Positions 18,045 through 27,862 of a stretch of 64,000 nt of DNA are shown piece by piece. Position 1 is the first letter of the stretch; the number at the start of each line of letters is the position of its first letter. This stretch comes from Bacilli bacterium (lineage in GTDB: Bacteria > Bacillota_I > Bacilli_A > RF39 > UBA660). The translations under genes were made by a program, and so were the position numbers. The notes below the pieces were generated by a model. It was given only the letters and a program-made list of their open reading frames with translations, was not told where the DNA came from and ran no database searches. Location of the stretch: assembly GCA_017519965.1 (NCBI GenBank), contig JAFWRK010000048.1, positions 1 through 64,000 on the forward strand, given 5' to 3'.

Positions 18045-20150
18045 CTAAACCTTTCTTACAATTTCAAAATCAATTGTTTTTTCTTCCTTAGAAGCTCTAA
18101 CTACTTTAACAATTACCCTTTCACCTATTTTATACTGAATATTTGATCTTTCACCAGTAAGAGTCATACGTTCTTCATCAAAATGAAAAAAGTCTTTCAT
18201 ATCTCTAAGAGGTACTAAACCTTCTATTAAATTATCTAATTCAACAAACATTCCAAAACTAGTAACAGATGAAATCATACCTTCATACTCTTCTCCAATA
18301 TGTTCTTCCATATACTCTGCCATTTTCATATCTTCAACTTCTCTTTCACAATCAACAGAGGCTCTTTCTTTAGCAGAAGAATGATCAGCAATATACACTA
18401 ATTTTTCTTCCCATTTTCTAATAGTAGGCATATCTATTTTTCCATCAAATAAATATGTATGTAATAATCTATGAACAGTAGTATCAGGATATCTTCTAAT
18501 AGGAGAAGTAAAGTGAGTATAACAGCTACTAGCTAATCCATAATGACCCAAATTATCAGGACTATATACAGCTTTTTGCATACTTCTAAGTAGCAAACTA
18601 GCTAATATTTTATACTCAGGTTTATCATCTAACTGTTTAAGTATTCTTTGCATAGTAGTTGGTTTTAAATTAGTTACATCACCAGTAATTGTATATCCTA
18701 AAGAACTAATAAAACTTAGGAAACTTCTAATCTTCTCTTCCTTAGGAACTTCATGAATACGATAAATAAAAGGTAAATTCATAAAATATACATGACTAGC
18801 AACACATTCATTAGCCGCAATCATAAATGATTCTATAAGTCTCTCTCCTAAACCTGTTTCTCTAACCTTTATTTCTGTAGGCTTACAATTTTCATCAACT
18901 AATATCTTAACTTCACTAACATCAAAATTAATGTATCCTCTTCTAGTAATAGCTTTTTGAAGAATTAAAGCAAGTTCTTGCATCATTCTTAAACTCTTTT
19001 CAAATGGCTCATATCCTTCAGGAACAATATCTTTTTCTAATATACTATTTACTTTTTTATAAGTCATTTGTATTCTAGAACGAATAATACTAGGGAATAT
19101 TTCATATTTTAATTGCTTACCATTATCATCAAATTCCATAATACAAGAAACAGCTAATCTATCCACATTAGGGTTTAAAGAACATATACCATTAGATAAC
19201 TCATGAGGAAGCATAGGAATAACTCTATCTACAAGATAAACACTAGTACCTCTTTCCATTGCTTCATTATCTAATGGAGAACCTTCTTTTACATAATAAC
19301 TAACATCAGCAATATGTACACCTAACTCATAATGTCCATTAGAAAGTCTATTAATAGAAATAGCATCATCAATATCCTTAGTATCGTCACCATCAATAGT
19401 AAATATCTCTAAATCTCTTAAATCACGTCTTCCATCTAAATCTGTCTCCAAAACTTCCATAGGCATTTTAGAAACTTCTTCTTTTACATCATCAGGAAAA
19501 TCCGTATTAATATTATATTTTTTTACAATAGATAATATATCAATACCAGGATCATTTTTATGACCAATTATTTCTGTAACCTTTCCTTCATACTTAGTAT
19601 TATTAATGCGTTTAAGTAATTCCACTACAACCTTATGACCATCTACAGCATTTAAAGAATTTTTTCTATCTACAACAATTTCTAAATTAATCTTTTTATC
19701 ATCTAAAGTAATAATACCTTTGTCTTTCTTATCAAAATTAATCTCACCTATATATTGTTCTACTTGTCTTTTAATAATCTTTAAGACTCTACCTTCTAAT
19801 CTATCAAGTTTCATCTTACTTGTTATTTCAACTAAAACAATATCATCGTGAATTGCACCATTCATATTATCTTGAGAGACATAAATATCATCATCCATAT
19901 TATCTACTTCAACAAATCCAAACCCTTTTTTATTAGCTCTCATTACACCTTTTCTTAAATGACTATTTTCTAAAAGCATATATTTATCTTTATTAGAATG
20001 ATAAACAATAGTCTCTTCTTCTAAATCGTGAAGATCTTTCAATAAGTCCTTTGTCTTTTCTACATCTTTAATACCTAAAGCATCTTCTATTTCAAATACA
20101 TCTAAAGCCTTATCAGAATTTTTTAAGATATTAATAATATTATCCTTCAT
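18045..20150 (-). CDS. rnr: Ribonuclease R
   Basis: This is a 701-residue processive 3'-5' exoribonuclease with an N-terminal helix-turn-helix domain, two cold-shock domains, an RNB domain with IDGDDTKDIDDAIS (catalytic Asp cluster) and HFTSPIRRYPDT, and a C-terminal S1 domain (GMISSVTSFGMFVEL). It degrades structured RNA and, with tmRNA-SmpB, non-stop mRNA. ATG 20150 has AAGGTG six bases upstream; the in-frame GTG at 20159 overlaps that site. The location between secG and smpB is the classical Firmicutes arrangement, so this is the orthologue of Bacillus rnr. Confidence 0.95.
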   Translation of the reverse strand: MKDNIINILKNSDKALDVFEIEDALGIKDVEKTKDLLKDLHDLEEETIVYHSNKDKYMLLENSHLRKGVMRANKKGFGFVEVDNMDDDIYVSQDNMNGAIHDDIVLVEITSKMKLDRLEGRVLKIIKRQVEQYIGEINFDKKDKGIITLDDKKINLEIVVDRKNSLNAVDGHKVVVELLKRINNTKYEGKVTEIIGHKNDPGIDILSIVKKYNINTDFPDDVKEEVSKMPMEVLETDLDGRRDLRDLEIFTIDGDDTKDIDDAISINRLSNGHYELGVHIADVSYYVKEGSPLDNEAMERGTSVYLVDRVIPMLPHELSNGICSLNPNVDRLAVSCIMEFDDNGKQLKYEIFPSIIRSRIQMTYKKVNSILEKDIVPEGYEPFEKSLRMMQELALILQKAITRRGYINFDVSEVKILVDENCKPTEIKVRETGLGERLIESFMIAANECVASHVYFMNLPFIYRIHEVPKEEKIRSFLSFISSLGYTITGDVTNLKPTTMQRILKQLDDKPEYKILASLLLRSMQKAVYSPDNLGHYGLASSCYTHFTSPIRRYPDTTVHRLLHTYLFDGKIDMPTIRKWEEKLVYIADHSSAKERASVDCEREVEDMKMAEYMEEHIGEEYEGMISSVTSFGMFVELDNLIEGLVPLRDMKDFFHFDEERMTLTGERSNIQYKIGERVIVKVVRASKEEKTIDFEIVRKV

Positions 20151-20196
20151 TAGTATCACCTTCTAACTAGTATTATAGCTTATTTTAAGCATAAAA

Positions 20197-20215
20197 AAAA
20201 GGACAAAGTCCTTTT
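20197..20215 (-). terminator. secG terminator
   Basis: The stem AAAAGGAC/GTCCTTTT with a three-base loop is followed by a U run on the minus strand at the end of secG. Confidence 0.8.
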
Positions 20216-20429
20216 ATATAAACATAGCTACTAAACAAATAACAAAGAATGCTAAACCTAAAACTAAAGTAACTCTACTTATAACTAATTCTGATCCACG
20301 TTCTTTTCTAGATTTAAACAATTCAGAACTACCACCAGAAATAATTTGTGCTCCACCTTCAGCTTTACCACTTTGTAATAGAACTATAATTATTAATAGT
20401 ATTGATATTATTAAAAGTGCAATTTCCAT
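20214..20429 (-). CDS. secG: Preprotein translocase subunit SecG
   Basis: This 71-residue protein has two TM helices (about 2-20 and 50-70) and the conserved loop LQSGKAEGGAQIISGGSSELF. SecG associates with SecYE and assists SecA-driven export. Linkage to rnr supports the assignment. A good GGAGGTG lies before the ATG. Confidence 0.95.
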   Translation of the reverse strand: MEIALLIISILLIIIVLLQSGKAEGGAQIISGGSSELFKSRKERGSELVISRVTLVLGLAFFVICLVAMFI

Positions 20430-20489
20430 AACACACCTCCGTTTTAAATAACATTAATATAATAGCATAAAAGATATAATTATGCAAGA

Positions 20490-22166
20490 TTAAGACAATT
20501 TCTTTAGAATATCATTAGCATCTATAATTTCTTTATCACTAGAATTTCTATAACTAAACTCTACTTTATTATCTTTAGCATCTCTTCCAACTATTATTCT
20601 CTTAGGTACACCAATTAAATCAGCATCGCCAAACTTAACACCAATTCTTTCATCTCTATCATCATATAAAACATCTATACCCTGTTTTTTTAAATCTAAA
20701 TATATTTTATCAGCTAATTTAATTTGTATTTCATCTTTAGCATTAACAACTATTATTTCTAAATCAAAAGGAGAAATAACATCATTAAATATAATACCTT
20801 TATCATCATGATGTTGTTCAATAAAAGCAGATAAAGTTCTAGCAATACCTATTCCATAACACCCCATAACAGGATATTTTAAACTATTATCTTCATCAGT
20901 AAATGTAAGTCCCATACTCTTACAATACTTATCACCTAGTTTAAATGTATTACCAACTTCTATACCCTTTTTAAAAACTAATTTAGAGCCACAGATAGGA
21001 CATTTATCATTTTCACAAACATTTCTAATATCACCAACAAAAGATGCTTCAAAATCACTATTATTAACATTTAAATAATGATAATCTGTCTTATTAGCAC
21101 CAGCAATATAATTGTACATATTCATTACTTCATCATCTACAACAATTGGAATTTCTAGTCCGATAGGTCCAGCAAACCCTACTTCAGCATGAGTAACACT
21201 CATATCTTCTTCTATTGTAGATAATTCAACTTCATTAGCTCCCAATAAAGTAGCTAATTTTGTTTCATTAACTTCTCTGTCACCTCTAACTAAAACAGCA
21301 TATAATTTGTCATTTGCCTTGTATATTAAAGTCTTAACAGTTTTCTTTATATCACACTTTAATAAGTCACATATTTCATCTATACCTCTTCTGTTTGGAG
21401 TAGGTATTAATTCTAACTCTTTTTTAGATTCTTTTTTAGCTTTATCAGCCACACATTCACATATCTCTATATTAGTAGATAGCCCACAATTATCACAAAG
21501 AACTAAAGTATCCTCTCCAATGCCACTAATAGCTTGAAACTCTTCAGATAATAATCCACCCATTGCTCCTGTTGAAGCTTTAACAATCTTATATTCAATA
21601 CCAATCTTATCAAATATTCTTTTATAAGCTTCAAACATCTTTTGATATGCAATATCTAAACCTTCTAAGTCCTTATCAAATGTATATGCATCTTTCATAA
21701 CAAATTCACGAGTTCTAACTAAACCAAATCTAGGTCTATACTCATCTCTATATTTAGTAGCCATTTGATATAAACTAAGAGGCATATCCTTATAAGATTT
21801 AATATAGTCTTTTGCTACATTAACAAACATCTCTTCATGAGTAGGTCCTAACACATAATTTCTATCGTGTTGATCATGTAAAGAAAACATCAACTTTCCA
21901 AAAGCATCTCTTCTACCACTAGCAATATAAACCTCTTCCGGCAATAATGAAGGCATAACAAGTTCTAATGAATCAATATTATTCATTTCTTCTCTAACAA
22001 TATTTTCAATTTTTCTAATTACTTTTAATCCCATAGGTAAAAAAGTATAAATACCACTTCCAGTTTTTTTCACCATACCTGCTCTAACTAATAAATTAGA
22101 ACTAACTGAATCTTCGTCTTTAGCATTTTCTTTATAAGTTACAAAATAAGAATTACTAATCTTCAT
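20490..22166 (-). CDS. proS: Prolyl-tRNA synthetase (bacterial type)
   Basis: This is a 558-residue class II synthetase. Motif 2 (YRDEYRPRFGLVRTREFVMKD split by one turn), the editing INS domain (residues ~225-400), motif 3 (CYGIGIARTLSAF) and the C-terminal anticodon-binding domain are recognisable. ATG 22166 has GGAGGTG five bases upstream; the longer frame to 22217 runs back into the T-box terminator and is not coding. The gene is controlled by the T-box directly upstream. Confidence 0.97.
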   Translation of the reverse strand: MKISNSYFVTYKENAKDEDSVSSNLLVRAGMVKKTGSGIYTFLPMGLKVIRKIENIVREEMNNIDSLELVMPSLLPEEVYIASGRRDAFGKLMFSLHDQHDRNYVLGPTHEEMFVNVAKDYIKSYKDMPLSLYQMATKYRDEYRPRFGLVRTREFVMKDAYTFDKDLEGLDIAYQKMFEAYKRIFDKIGIEYKIVKASTGAMGGLLSEEFQAISGIGEDTLVLCDNCGLSTNIEICECVADKAKKESKKELELIPTPNRRGIDEICDLLKCDIKKTVKTLIYKANDKLYAVLVRGDREVNETKLATLLGANEVELSTIEEDMSVTHAEVGFAGPIGLEIPIVVDDEVMNMYNYIAGANKTDYHYLNVNNSDFEASFVGDIRNVCENDKCPICGSKLVFKKGIEVGNTFKLGDKYCKSMGLTFTDEDNSLKYPVMGCYGIGIARTLSAFIEQHHDDKGIIFNDVISPFDLEIIVVNAKDEIQIKLADKIYLDLKKQGIDVLYDDRDERIGVKFGDADLIGVPKRIIVGRDAKDNKVEFSYRNSSDKEIIDANDILKKLS

Positions 22167-22182
22167 AATTACACCTCCAAAA

Positions 22183-22395
22183 ATAAAAAGGATGATACCA
22201 AAGGAGTGCATAAGCACGGTACCATCCTTAATTTAACTTAATTTAATAACGGTGTTAAAACACCGGGAGTAAATACTCCACCATGAAAGGTAGGAACAAA
22301 ACTAGATTATTATTAGGTTTTCACTATCCCTAACTCACTTGAAATAAGAGCCAGTAATGTATTGGTCTTTCATATAGCTTTAAAAACGAATGTGC
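22183..22395 (-). promoter_or_regulatory. T-box leader of proS
   Basis: The minus-strand leader contains a stem I region (about 22275-22375). The T-box core GGATGGTACCGTG (22215-22227) competes with a terminator formed by GGATGGTACC and GGTATCATCC (22190-22227) followed by a U-rich run. Uncharged tRNA-Pro would stabilise the antiterminator and allow proS transcription. A CCU in AAAACCTAAT (around 22312) is a plausible proline specifier, but the loop was not modelled. Confidence 0.93.
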
Positions 22396-22399
22396 CTAT

Positions 22400-22428
22400 A
22401 TTATGACACTATTAATACTAAATGTCAA
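22400..22428 (-). promoter_or_regulatory. proS T-box promoter
   Basis: TTGACA (22423-22428) and CATAAT (22400-22405) on the minus strand with 17-bp spacing lie just upstream of the T-box leader. Confidence 0.85.
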
Positions 22429-22438
22429 GAAGAAGAAA

Positions 22439-23668
22439 CTATTTAGATAGTTCCTCTTCAATTCTCATTAATTGATTATATTTACAAATTCTATCAGTTC
22501 TAGACATAGATCCTGTTTTTATTTGTCCTAAGTTTAATCCAACAGCTAAATCAGCAATAGTAGTATCCTCAGTTTCTCCAGATCTATGAGAAATTATAGT
22601 AGCATAACCATTTGCTCTAGCAAGTTCGATAGTTTCTAGTGTTTCAGTAATAGTTCCAATTTGATTAACTTTTAAAAGAATTGCATTACCAGCATGATTA
22701 TCAATTCCCATTTGAAGACATTTCTTATTAGTAACAAATAAGTCATCTCCAACTAATTGAATTCGATTTCCAATTCTTTCAGTAATCTTTCTAAATCCTT
22801 CCCAGTCATTCTCATCTACAGGGTCTTCAATAGAAATAATTGGATATTTATTAACTAATTCTTCATAAAAATCAATAAGTTCATCTGTTGTTAAACTTCT
22901 TCCTTCTCCTACTAAATTATATTTACCATCAGAATAAAATTCAGAAGCAGCAACATCTATTCCTAAGCAAACATCTTTTCCAGGTTCATATCCAGCTCTT
23001 TCTATTGCTTCCATTATTAAGTCAAAACCTTCTGAGTTTGATTGTAAATCCGGAGCAAATCCTCCTTCATCACCAACTCCAGTAGCAAGTTTCTTTTCAT
23101 TTAATACTTTCTTTAAGTTATGGAATACTTCAGCACCAACTCTAACTCTTTCATGAATAGTATCTCTTTGAGGTATAATCATAAATTCTTGAAAATCAAG
23201 TTTATTATCAGCGTGAGCACCACCATTAATAATATTCATCATTGGTTTAGGTAATTCAGTACCGTTACCAACATATGCATATAAAGGTTTACCAGCTTCT
23301 ATAGCACTAGCTTTTAAAGCTGCCATAGAGATACCTAGAATAGCATTAGCACCAAATTTAGATTTAGTTTCAGTACCATCCAATTCAATCATAGCATAGT
23401 CTAATGCCTTTTGATCAGCAGCATCCATTCCTATAACTAAATCTCTTAAAGGACCATTGACATTTTCAACAGCTTTTAAAGTTCCTTTTCCTAAATATCT
23501 AGATTTATCTCCATCTCTAAGCTCTAAAGCTTCTCTTTCCCCAGTTGAAGCACCAGAAGGTACAGCAGCTCTACCAATTATTCCATTTTCTAATATAACA
23601 TCTACTTCAACAGTAGGGTTTCCACGTGAATCTAATATTTCACGTCCAATAACATTTTTTATTCTCAT
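22439..23668 (-). CDS. eno: Enolase
   Basis: Enolase converts 2-phosphoglycerate to phosphoenolpyruvate. The 409-residue protein has [18 protein letters not shown], the acidic metal ligands ([31 protein letters not shown]) and [10 protein letters not shown] with the catalytic Lys upstream in LLKVNQIGT. It is about 20 residues shorter than most enolases; the loss is spread over surface loops (e.g. before [11 protein letters not shown]). It is probably monocistronic, with its own promoter. Confidence 0.97.
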   Translation of the reverse strand: MRIKNVIGREILDSRGNPTVEVDVILENGIIGRAAVPSGASTGEREALELRDGDKSRYLGKGTLKAVENVNGPLRDLVIGMDAADQKALDYAMIELDGTETKSKFGANAILGISMAALKASAIEAGKPLYAYVGNGTELPKPMMNIINGGAHADNKLDFQEFMIIPQRDTIHERVRVGAEVFHNLKKVLNEKKLATGVGDEGGFAPDLQSNSEGFDLIMEAIERAGYEPGKDVCLGIDVAASEFYSDGKYNLVGEGRSLTTDELIDFYEELVNKYPIISIEDPVDENDWEGFRKITERIGNRIQLVGDDLFVTNKKCLQMGIDNHAGNAILLKVNQIGTITETLETIELARANGYATIISHRSGETEDTTIADLAVGLNLGQIKTGSMSRTDRICKYNQLMRIEEELSK

Positions 23669-23693
23669 AATATCCTCCCATTATCTATTTATT

Positions 23694-23722
23694 ATTATAA
23701 CATTCAAATAATAGAATGTCAC
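23694..23722 (-). promoter_or_regulatory. eno promoter with a dyad in the spacer
   Basis: GTGACA (23717-23722) and TATAAT (23694-23699) have a 17-bp spacer on the minus strand. An inverted repeat ACATTC-N8-GAATGT (23700-23719) occupies the spacer and overlaps the -35, as an operator would. Confidence 0.6.
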
Positions 23723-23739
23723 GAAACAAAACCATTATT

Positions 23740-25083
23740 CTATTTAACTAATGATTGAAAATGATTACCTCTTTCTTCAAAGTTTTTATAAAAGCCATAA
23801 CTAGCTGCTGCAGGTGATAACAAACATATTTTTCCCTTAGCAGTAACATTTTTAGCAATTGAGACAGCTTCTTCCATATTCTTTACACAAATAACATTTT
23901 TAGAAGTATTCTTTTCTTGGAATAAACTATAAATTCTATTATTAGTAGCAGGCAATAATAATATATTTGAAACAGATGAATTATTTAAATAAGATACTAA
24001 TTCTGTATAATCTAATCCTCTATCCATCCCACCAACAATAATTGTATCAACAGTTTTCAAAGCTTCAACAGCAAATAAAACAGAAGGTATAGAAGTAGCA
24101 ATACTATCATCATAATACAATACATCATGATAAGTACCAACATATTCCATACGATGAGGAAGTCCCTTAAAAGATTCAATAGATTCTATACTCTTTTCTA
24201 AATCTAAACTTAATAAAGAAACAATAGTTAAACACACTAAAATATTAGATAAATTATGATCTCCTTTTAAAGATGTTTTAATTTTAGAAATAGGTATAGA
24301 AGTTAACTTAGAATTAATTTTTATAACAAGATTACCATTATCTTTATAATAACAATTATCATCAAAATTACCTTCTCTAATAATTGAACTTTTTATATTA
24401 TCATCTTTCAAAAAAGGACTATTACCTAATAAAGCATAATCAGTTTCATTCTGAAATCGATAAATATTTTTCTTACTATCAACATAATGTTGCATAGATA
24501 TATAATGATCTAAATGTTCTTCATAAACATTTAACACAACACCAATATTAGGAGAATGAGTCATATATTCCAATTGATGACATCCTAATTCCATTACACA
24601 AATACAATCATCTTGTATTTCATCAATAGTATCAAATACAGGTATACCAATATTTCCCATAAGAATAGCATTTTTTCCTAAAGATTTTAGTATATGATAC
24701 ATAAGAGATGTAGTAGTAGACTTTCCTTTTGTACCAGTAATACCAATTGTTTTTGCATTACAAAATTGAACAAATAAGTCAGTTTGACAAGTTATTCTAC
24801 TTCTAACTTCTTCACTTAAATAATCCTTAACAATAACACCTGGACCTTTAATAATAACATCATAATTATTACAAGCATCTAAATAGTTATCTCCAATATG
24901 AAAAATAATATTTGAGTCATTTAATACTTGCTCATCAGTTATTTCTTTTAAATCAGCAATTCCAATTTCTATATTAGAATCCATACTACGAAGAAAATTA
25001 TAAGTAGATTTACCCTCTTTACCAAAACCTAATATTAATATTTTCCCTCTATTTTTTAAAAAATTATATATTTTATCTTTCAT
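23740..25083 (-). CDS. murD: UDP-MurNAc-L-alanine:glutamate ligase (MurD; MurD2-type inferred)
   Basis: This is a 447-residue Mur ligase. It has the ATP-binding motif GITGTKGKSTTTSLMYH, a central domain with HLDHY and a carbamylated-Lys region, and a C-terminal domain with GGMDRGLDYTEL and LLSPAAASYGFYKNFEERG, typical of MurD. Canonical MurD adds D-Glu to UDP-MurNAc-L-Ala. Here the gene overlaps the end of a MurL-like epimerase gene, which suggests it adds L-Glu that is epimerised afterwards, as for Xanthomonas MurD2. ATG 25083 has GGTGAT a few bases upstream and overlaps the upstream gene by 11 nt. Glutamate stereospecificity cannot be read from sequence. Confidence 0.9.
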   Translation of the reverse strand: MKDKIYNFLKNRGKILILGFGKEGKSTYNFLRSMDSNIEIGIADLKEITDEQVLNDSNIIFHIGDNYLDACNNYDVIIKGPGVIVKDYLSEEVRSRITCQTDLFVQFCNAKTIGITGTKGKSTTTSLMYHILKSLGKNAILMGNIGIPVFDTIDEIQDDCICVMELGCHQLEYMTHSPNIGVVLNVYEEHLDHYISMQHYVDSKKNIYRFQNETDYALLGNSPFLKDDNIKSSIIREGNFDDNCYYKDNGNLVIKINSKLTSIPISKIKTSLKGDHNLSNILVCLTIVSLLSLDLEKSIESIESFKGLPHRMEYVGTYHDVLYYDDSIATSIPSVLFAVEALKTVDTIIVGGMDRGLDYTELVSYLNNSSVSNILLLPATNNRIYSLFQEKNTSKNVICVKNMEEAVSIAKNVTAKGKICLLSPAAASYGFYKNFEERGNHFQSLVK

Positions 25084-26437
25084 TTTTATCACCAAATAAT
25101 ACTAAATATTCTTCAGGAATAGAATTTTCATTATTCCAAAAGTTTTCAACTAAATCTTTATTAATTTCATTTTCAAAGTATTTTTCCTTATATAATTTTA
25201 ATAAGTAAGGATATTTATCTTTGTTTTTTAAAGCCATTTGTAAGGCATAATTAATCTCTAATCTTGTTCCAACACATTCAAACGGTTTTAAACGCGAAGG
25301 AAGTATTAAATCTAAAAAAGTATCTTCTAAACTTGGATCATCTAACATATCATTATCAAATACTAATTTCATTTCTTCATCTGTAAGATAAGGATATAAC
25401 ATTATATAAACATATAAACATTTACTACAATGATTACACCAAATATTTTCTTTAGTACCACGATTACAACTTCTAAAAACACTTAGATATTTCTTTTCCT
25501 TTAAAAACTCACGTACTATTTCATATTCATTCCAACCTCTTAGTAAACTAAAATAAAAAATATAAGGATGAAGATAAGTACGAGAATAATTTTGAAAATC
25601 AGCTTCATATTCATAACCTTTTGAATATTGATGGTTAACAGACAATCCCTCAAAATTACCTTCATTAGCACTAGCTTCATTTGATAAAACAATATATTTT
25701 TTATTATTCAAATAAGCTAAAATAAAACTAGCCATACTAATACAAGCAGATATAGGAATATGTCCATTTAAAAATCCCTTTTTATTTAGTTCAATTAATT
25801 GTAAATCAAGTTCATTTTTAAATAATACAATAGAAGAATCATTGTAACCAGCTTTATAGATTGATTCATATCCAGCTTTATTTTCTGGATAAAGATTTCT
25901 TTCTAACATAAATAATTTATTATAATCATGATAATTTTTTAATAATTCCATAGATACAATAGAATCTTTTCCTCCACCTATAGGTATTATATTTCCCTTA
26001 TAATTATCAACAAAAGTAGGAAGATTATACTTTTTATCACTCTCTACACTTATATCTAAAAACTCATCATAACTAAGATTAATACTATTTTTATAAAAAT
26101 ACTCTCCTAATCCATTAAATAATACTTTTTTAAAAAATGAACATTGATTAGAATCAATAAACATTGGTTTAATAATAATTTTAGGAGAACAAGTCAATTT
26201 ATAATAACTCATTAAATCAAATAAACCATAATGAAAGAATAAATAATTTAAATACTCTTTATCAATATCTTTATTAGTAATATGTTTTTTTGAAATTGTT
26301 ATTACTGGTTTAAATGTTAGTTCTTTCAAACGAAAAATATAAGTAACTTTATACTCTATTTCAGTTTCTATAACATTAAAATCTTCATAAACAAATTCAG
26401 GATATTCATTTCTTAAATGTAAAAAAGAATTGTTCAT
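25073..26437 (-). CDS. murL: MurL-like UDP-MurNAc-L-Ala-L-Glu epimerase (PP-loop fold)
   Basis: This is a 454-residue protein. PIGGGKDSIVS at residues 152-162 is a PP-loop ATP-binding motif. LSNEASANEGNF (251-262) follows, and a cysteine set near residues 324-340 (C324, then WCNHCSKC with C334, C337, C340). This is the arrangement of MurL, which uses ATP to invert the terminal L-Glu of UDP-MurNAc-L-Ala-L-Glu to D-Glu. Direct overlap with murD fits the MurD2-MurL pair known from Xanthomonas, which bypasses glutamate racemase MurI. ATG 26437 has AGGTGA five bases upstream. An alternative is an unrelated PP-loop enzyme, but the neighbour argues against that. Confidence 0.8.
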   Translation of the reverse strand: MNNSFLHLRNEYPEFVYEDFNVIETEIEYKVTYIFRLKELTFKPVITISKKHITNKDIDKEYLNYLFFHYGLFDLMSYYKLTCSPKIIIKPMFIDSNQCSFFKKVLFNGLGEYFYKNSINLSYDEFLDISVESDKKYNLPTFVDNYKGNIIPIGGGKDSIVSMELLKNYHDYNKLFMLERNLYPENKAGYESIYKAGYNDSSIVLFKNELDLQLIELNKKGFLNGHIPISACISMASFILAYLNNKKYIVLSNEASANEGNFEGLSVNHQYSKGYEYEADFQNYSRTYLHPYIFYFSLLRGWNEYEIVREFLKEKKYLSVFRSCNRGTKENIWCNHCSKCLYVYIMLYPYLTDEEMKLVFDNDMLDDPSLEDTFLDLILPSRLKPFECVGTRLEINYALQMALKNKDKYPYLLKLYKEKYFENEINKDLVENFWNNENSIPEEYLVLFGDKNER

Positions 26438-26528
26438 TTTTATCACCTATATATATTCTACCATATTTTATATAATAATAGCTTACAATAATTATACTAT
26501 AATAGAAATCATAAAATTCCATAACATA

Positions 26529-26558
26529 TTGAAAGAAAGATTTTCAATATGATATAAT
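26529..26558 (+). promoter_or_regulatory. femX promoter
   Basis: TTGAAA (26529-26534) and TATAAT (26553-26558) are separated by 18 bp, 27 nt before the femX start codon. Confidence 0.7.
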
Positions 26559-26585
26559 AAATAACGTAATAAAGAGGTGTTGGAG

Positions 26586-27842
26586 ATGAAAATAGTCACT
26601 TTAAAACCCGAACAATTTGACAAATTTGCAAAGAACCATAGATATAGGAATTATTTTCAAACAAGTAACTATGGATCATTAATGACTAAATTTGGATACA
26701 ACATCCATTATTTAGGAATAGTTAGTGATACAAACAAGCTTATAGGAGCAACATTATTATTATATAAACAAGTATTTATGAGCAATAAAATTGCATATGC
26801 TCCTAGAGGTTTTTTATTAAATTATGAAAATATAGAAAATTTAGAAGAAATAATAAAAAAAATTAAACAGGTGTTAGGTAAACAAGGATTCATGTTGCTT
26901 AGAATAGATCCATATATTCCTTTAACTATTAGAGACTCTAATGGCACTATTATGAATTTTAATAATCAAGGAAACGCAATAATAGAAAATTTAAAATCAG
27001 TAGGTTTTGAATATAAAGGAAAAATAAATGACTTTTCTAGTGAAAAACCAAGATGGGAAGGCTTAATAATCCTAAATAATAAACCTGAAGATCTATTTAG
27101 TAGATTTGATAAAAGAACAAGAAATAAGATAAGAAGAGCTACCAACTTTGGAATAGATGCAGTTAAAGATGAAGAAAAAAACATAGATAAATTATATGAA
27201 TATATTAAGAAAAACAACAAAAAACCAAAGGCTTATTACAAAGCACTAATTGAAAAGTTTGGTGATAACGCAGAAGTTTATTATGCCAAAATAAATACAG
27301 AACTATATACAGTAAATAGTAGACGTGCATATGAAAGTGAAATAGAGAATAATAATTCATTGTCTAATCTAATACAAGATGTTTCTATAGATCAAAAACA
27401 AAAAGAAATAATTCTTAATAAAAAGATGGAATCAGATAAATTACTAGACACATACAAACATGCACTAGTTCAAGCAACAAATTTATTAAAAGAATACCCA
27501 GATGGAATCATTATTGGAGGAGCTCTAGTAATCAAATATGATAATGCTGCATTCTTAATAGAAGAAGGTGTAGATCCTAAATATAGAAACAATAATCCTG
27601 AATACGTTTTAAAATGGAAAATGATAGAAGATTACACAAAAGAGAATTTAAAGTATATAAATTTAAATGGAATTATAGGAGAATTTGAAAAACAGATAGA
27701 AAACAGTTCGATAAATGAAAAGAAACTAGGATTTAATACAACAATAACTGAATACATAGGAGAATTTGATATAATATTAAATAACTTCTCTTATAATTTA
27801 TATAAAAGTTTTTCTAAAAACAAACAAAAAAAATCAGACTAA
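26586..27842 (+). CDS. FemAB/FemX-type peptidoglycan bridge aminoacyltransferase
   Basis: This 418-residue protein has the Fem fold: two GNAT-like halves and a helical arm (residues ~245-310, Lys/Glu-rich coiled coil). Typical motifs are NYFQTSNYGSLMTKFGY, IAYAPRGFLLNY, FDKRTRNKIRRATNFGI and GGALVIKYDNAAFLIEEGVDPKYR. Family members add amino acids from charged tRNA to the third residue of the stem peptide in lipid II. The presence of the helical arm and of RNKIRRA supports Fem rather than plain GNAT. ATG 26586 follows GAGGTG; the in-frame GTG at 26577 is part of that site. It is divergent from murL, so wall genes flank this promoter region. Confidence 0.9.
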   Translation: MKIVTLKPEQFDKFAKNHRYRNYFQTSNYGSLMTKFGYNIHYLGIVSDTNKLIGATLLLYKQVFMSNKIAYAPRGFLLNYENIENLEEIIKKIKQVLGKQGFMLLRIDPYIPLTIRDSNGTIMNFNNQGNAIIENLKSVGFEYKGKINDFSSEKPRWEGLIILNNKPEDLFSRFDKRTRNKIRRATNFGIDAVKDEEKNIDKLYEYIKKNNKKPKAYYKALIEKFGDNAEVYYAKINTELYTVNSRRAYESEIENNNSLSNLIQDVSIDQKQKEIILNKKMESDKLLDTYKHALVQATNLLKEYPDGIIIGGALVIKYDNAAFLIEEGVDPKYRNNNPEYVLKWKMIEDYTKENLKYINLNGIIGEFEKQIENSSINEKKLGFNTTITEYIGEFDIILNNFSYNLYKSFSKNKQKKSD

Positions 27843-27854
27843 TGTCTGATTTTT
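27829..27854. terminator. Bidirectional terminator, femX/tuf
   Basis: An eleven-base-pair inverted repeat AAAAATCAGAC/GTCTGATTTTT with a TAAT loop lies between convergent femX and tuf. Confidence 0.85.
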
Positions 27855-27862
27855 TATTTGTA

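Noticed and set aside
22167..22217. N-terminal extension of ProS
   Set aside because: It runs into the T-box terminator. The GGAGGTG site supports the ATG at 22166.
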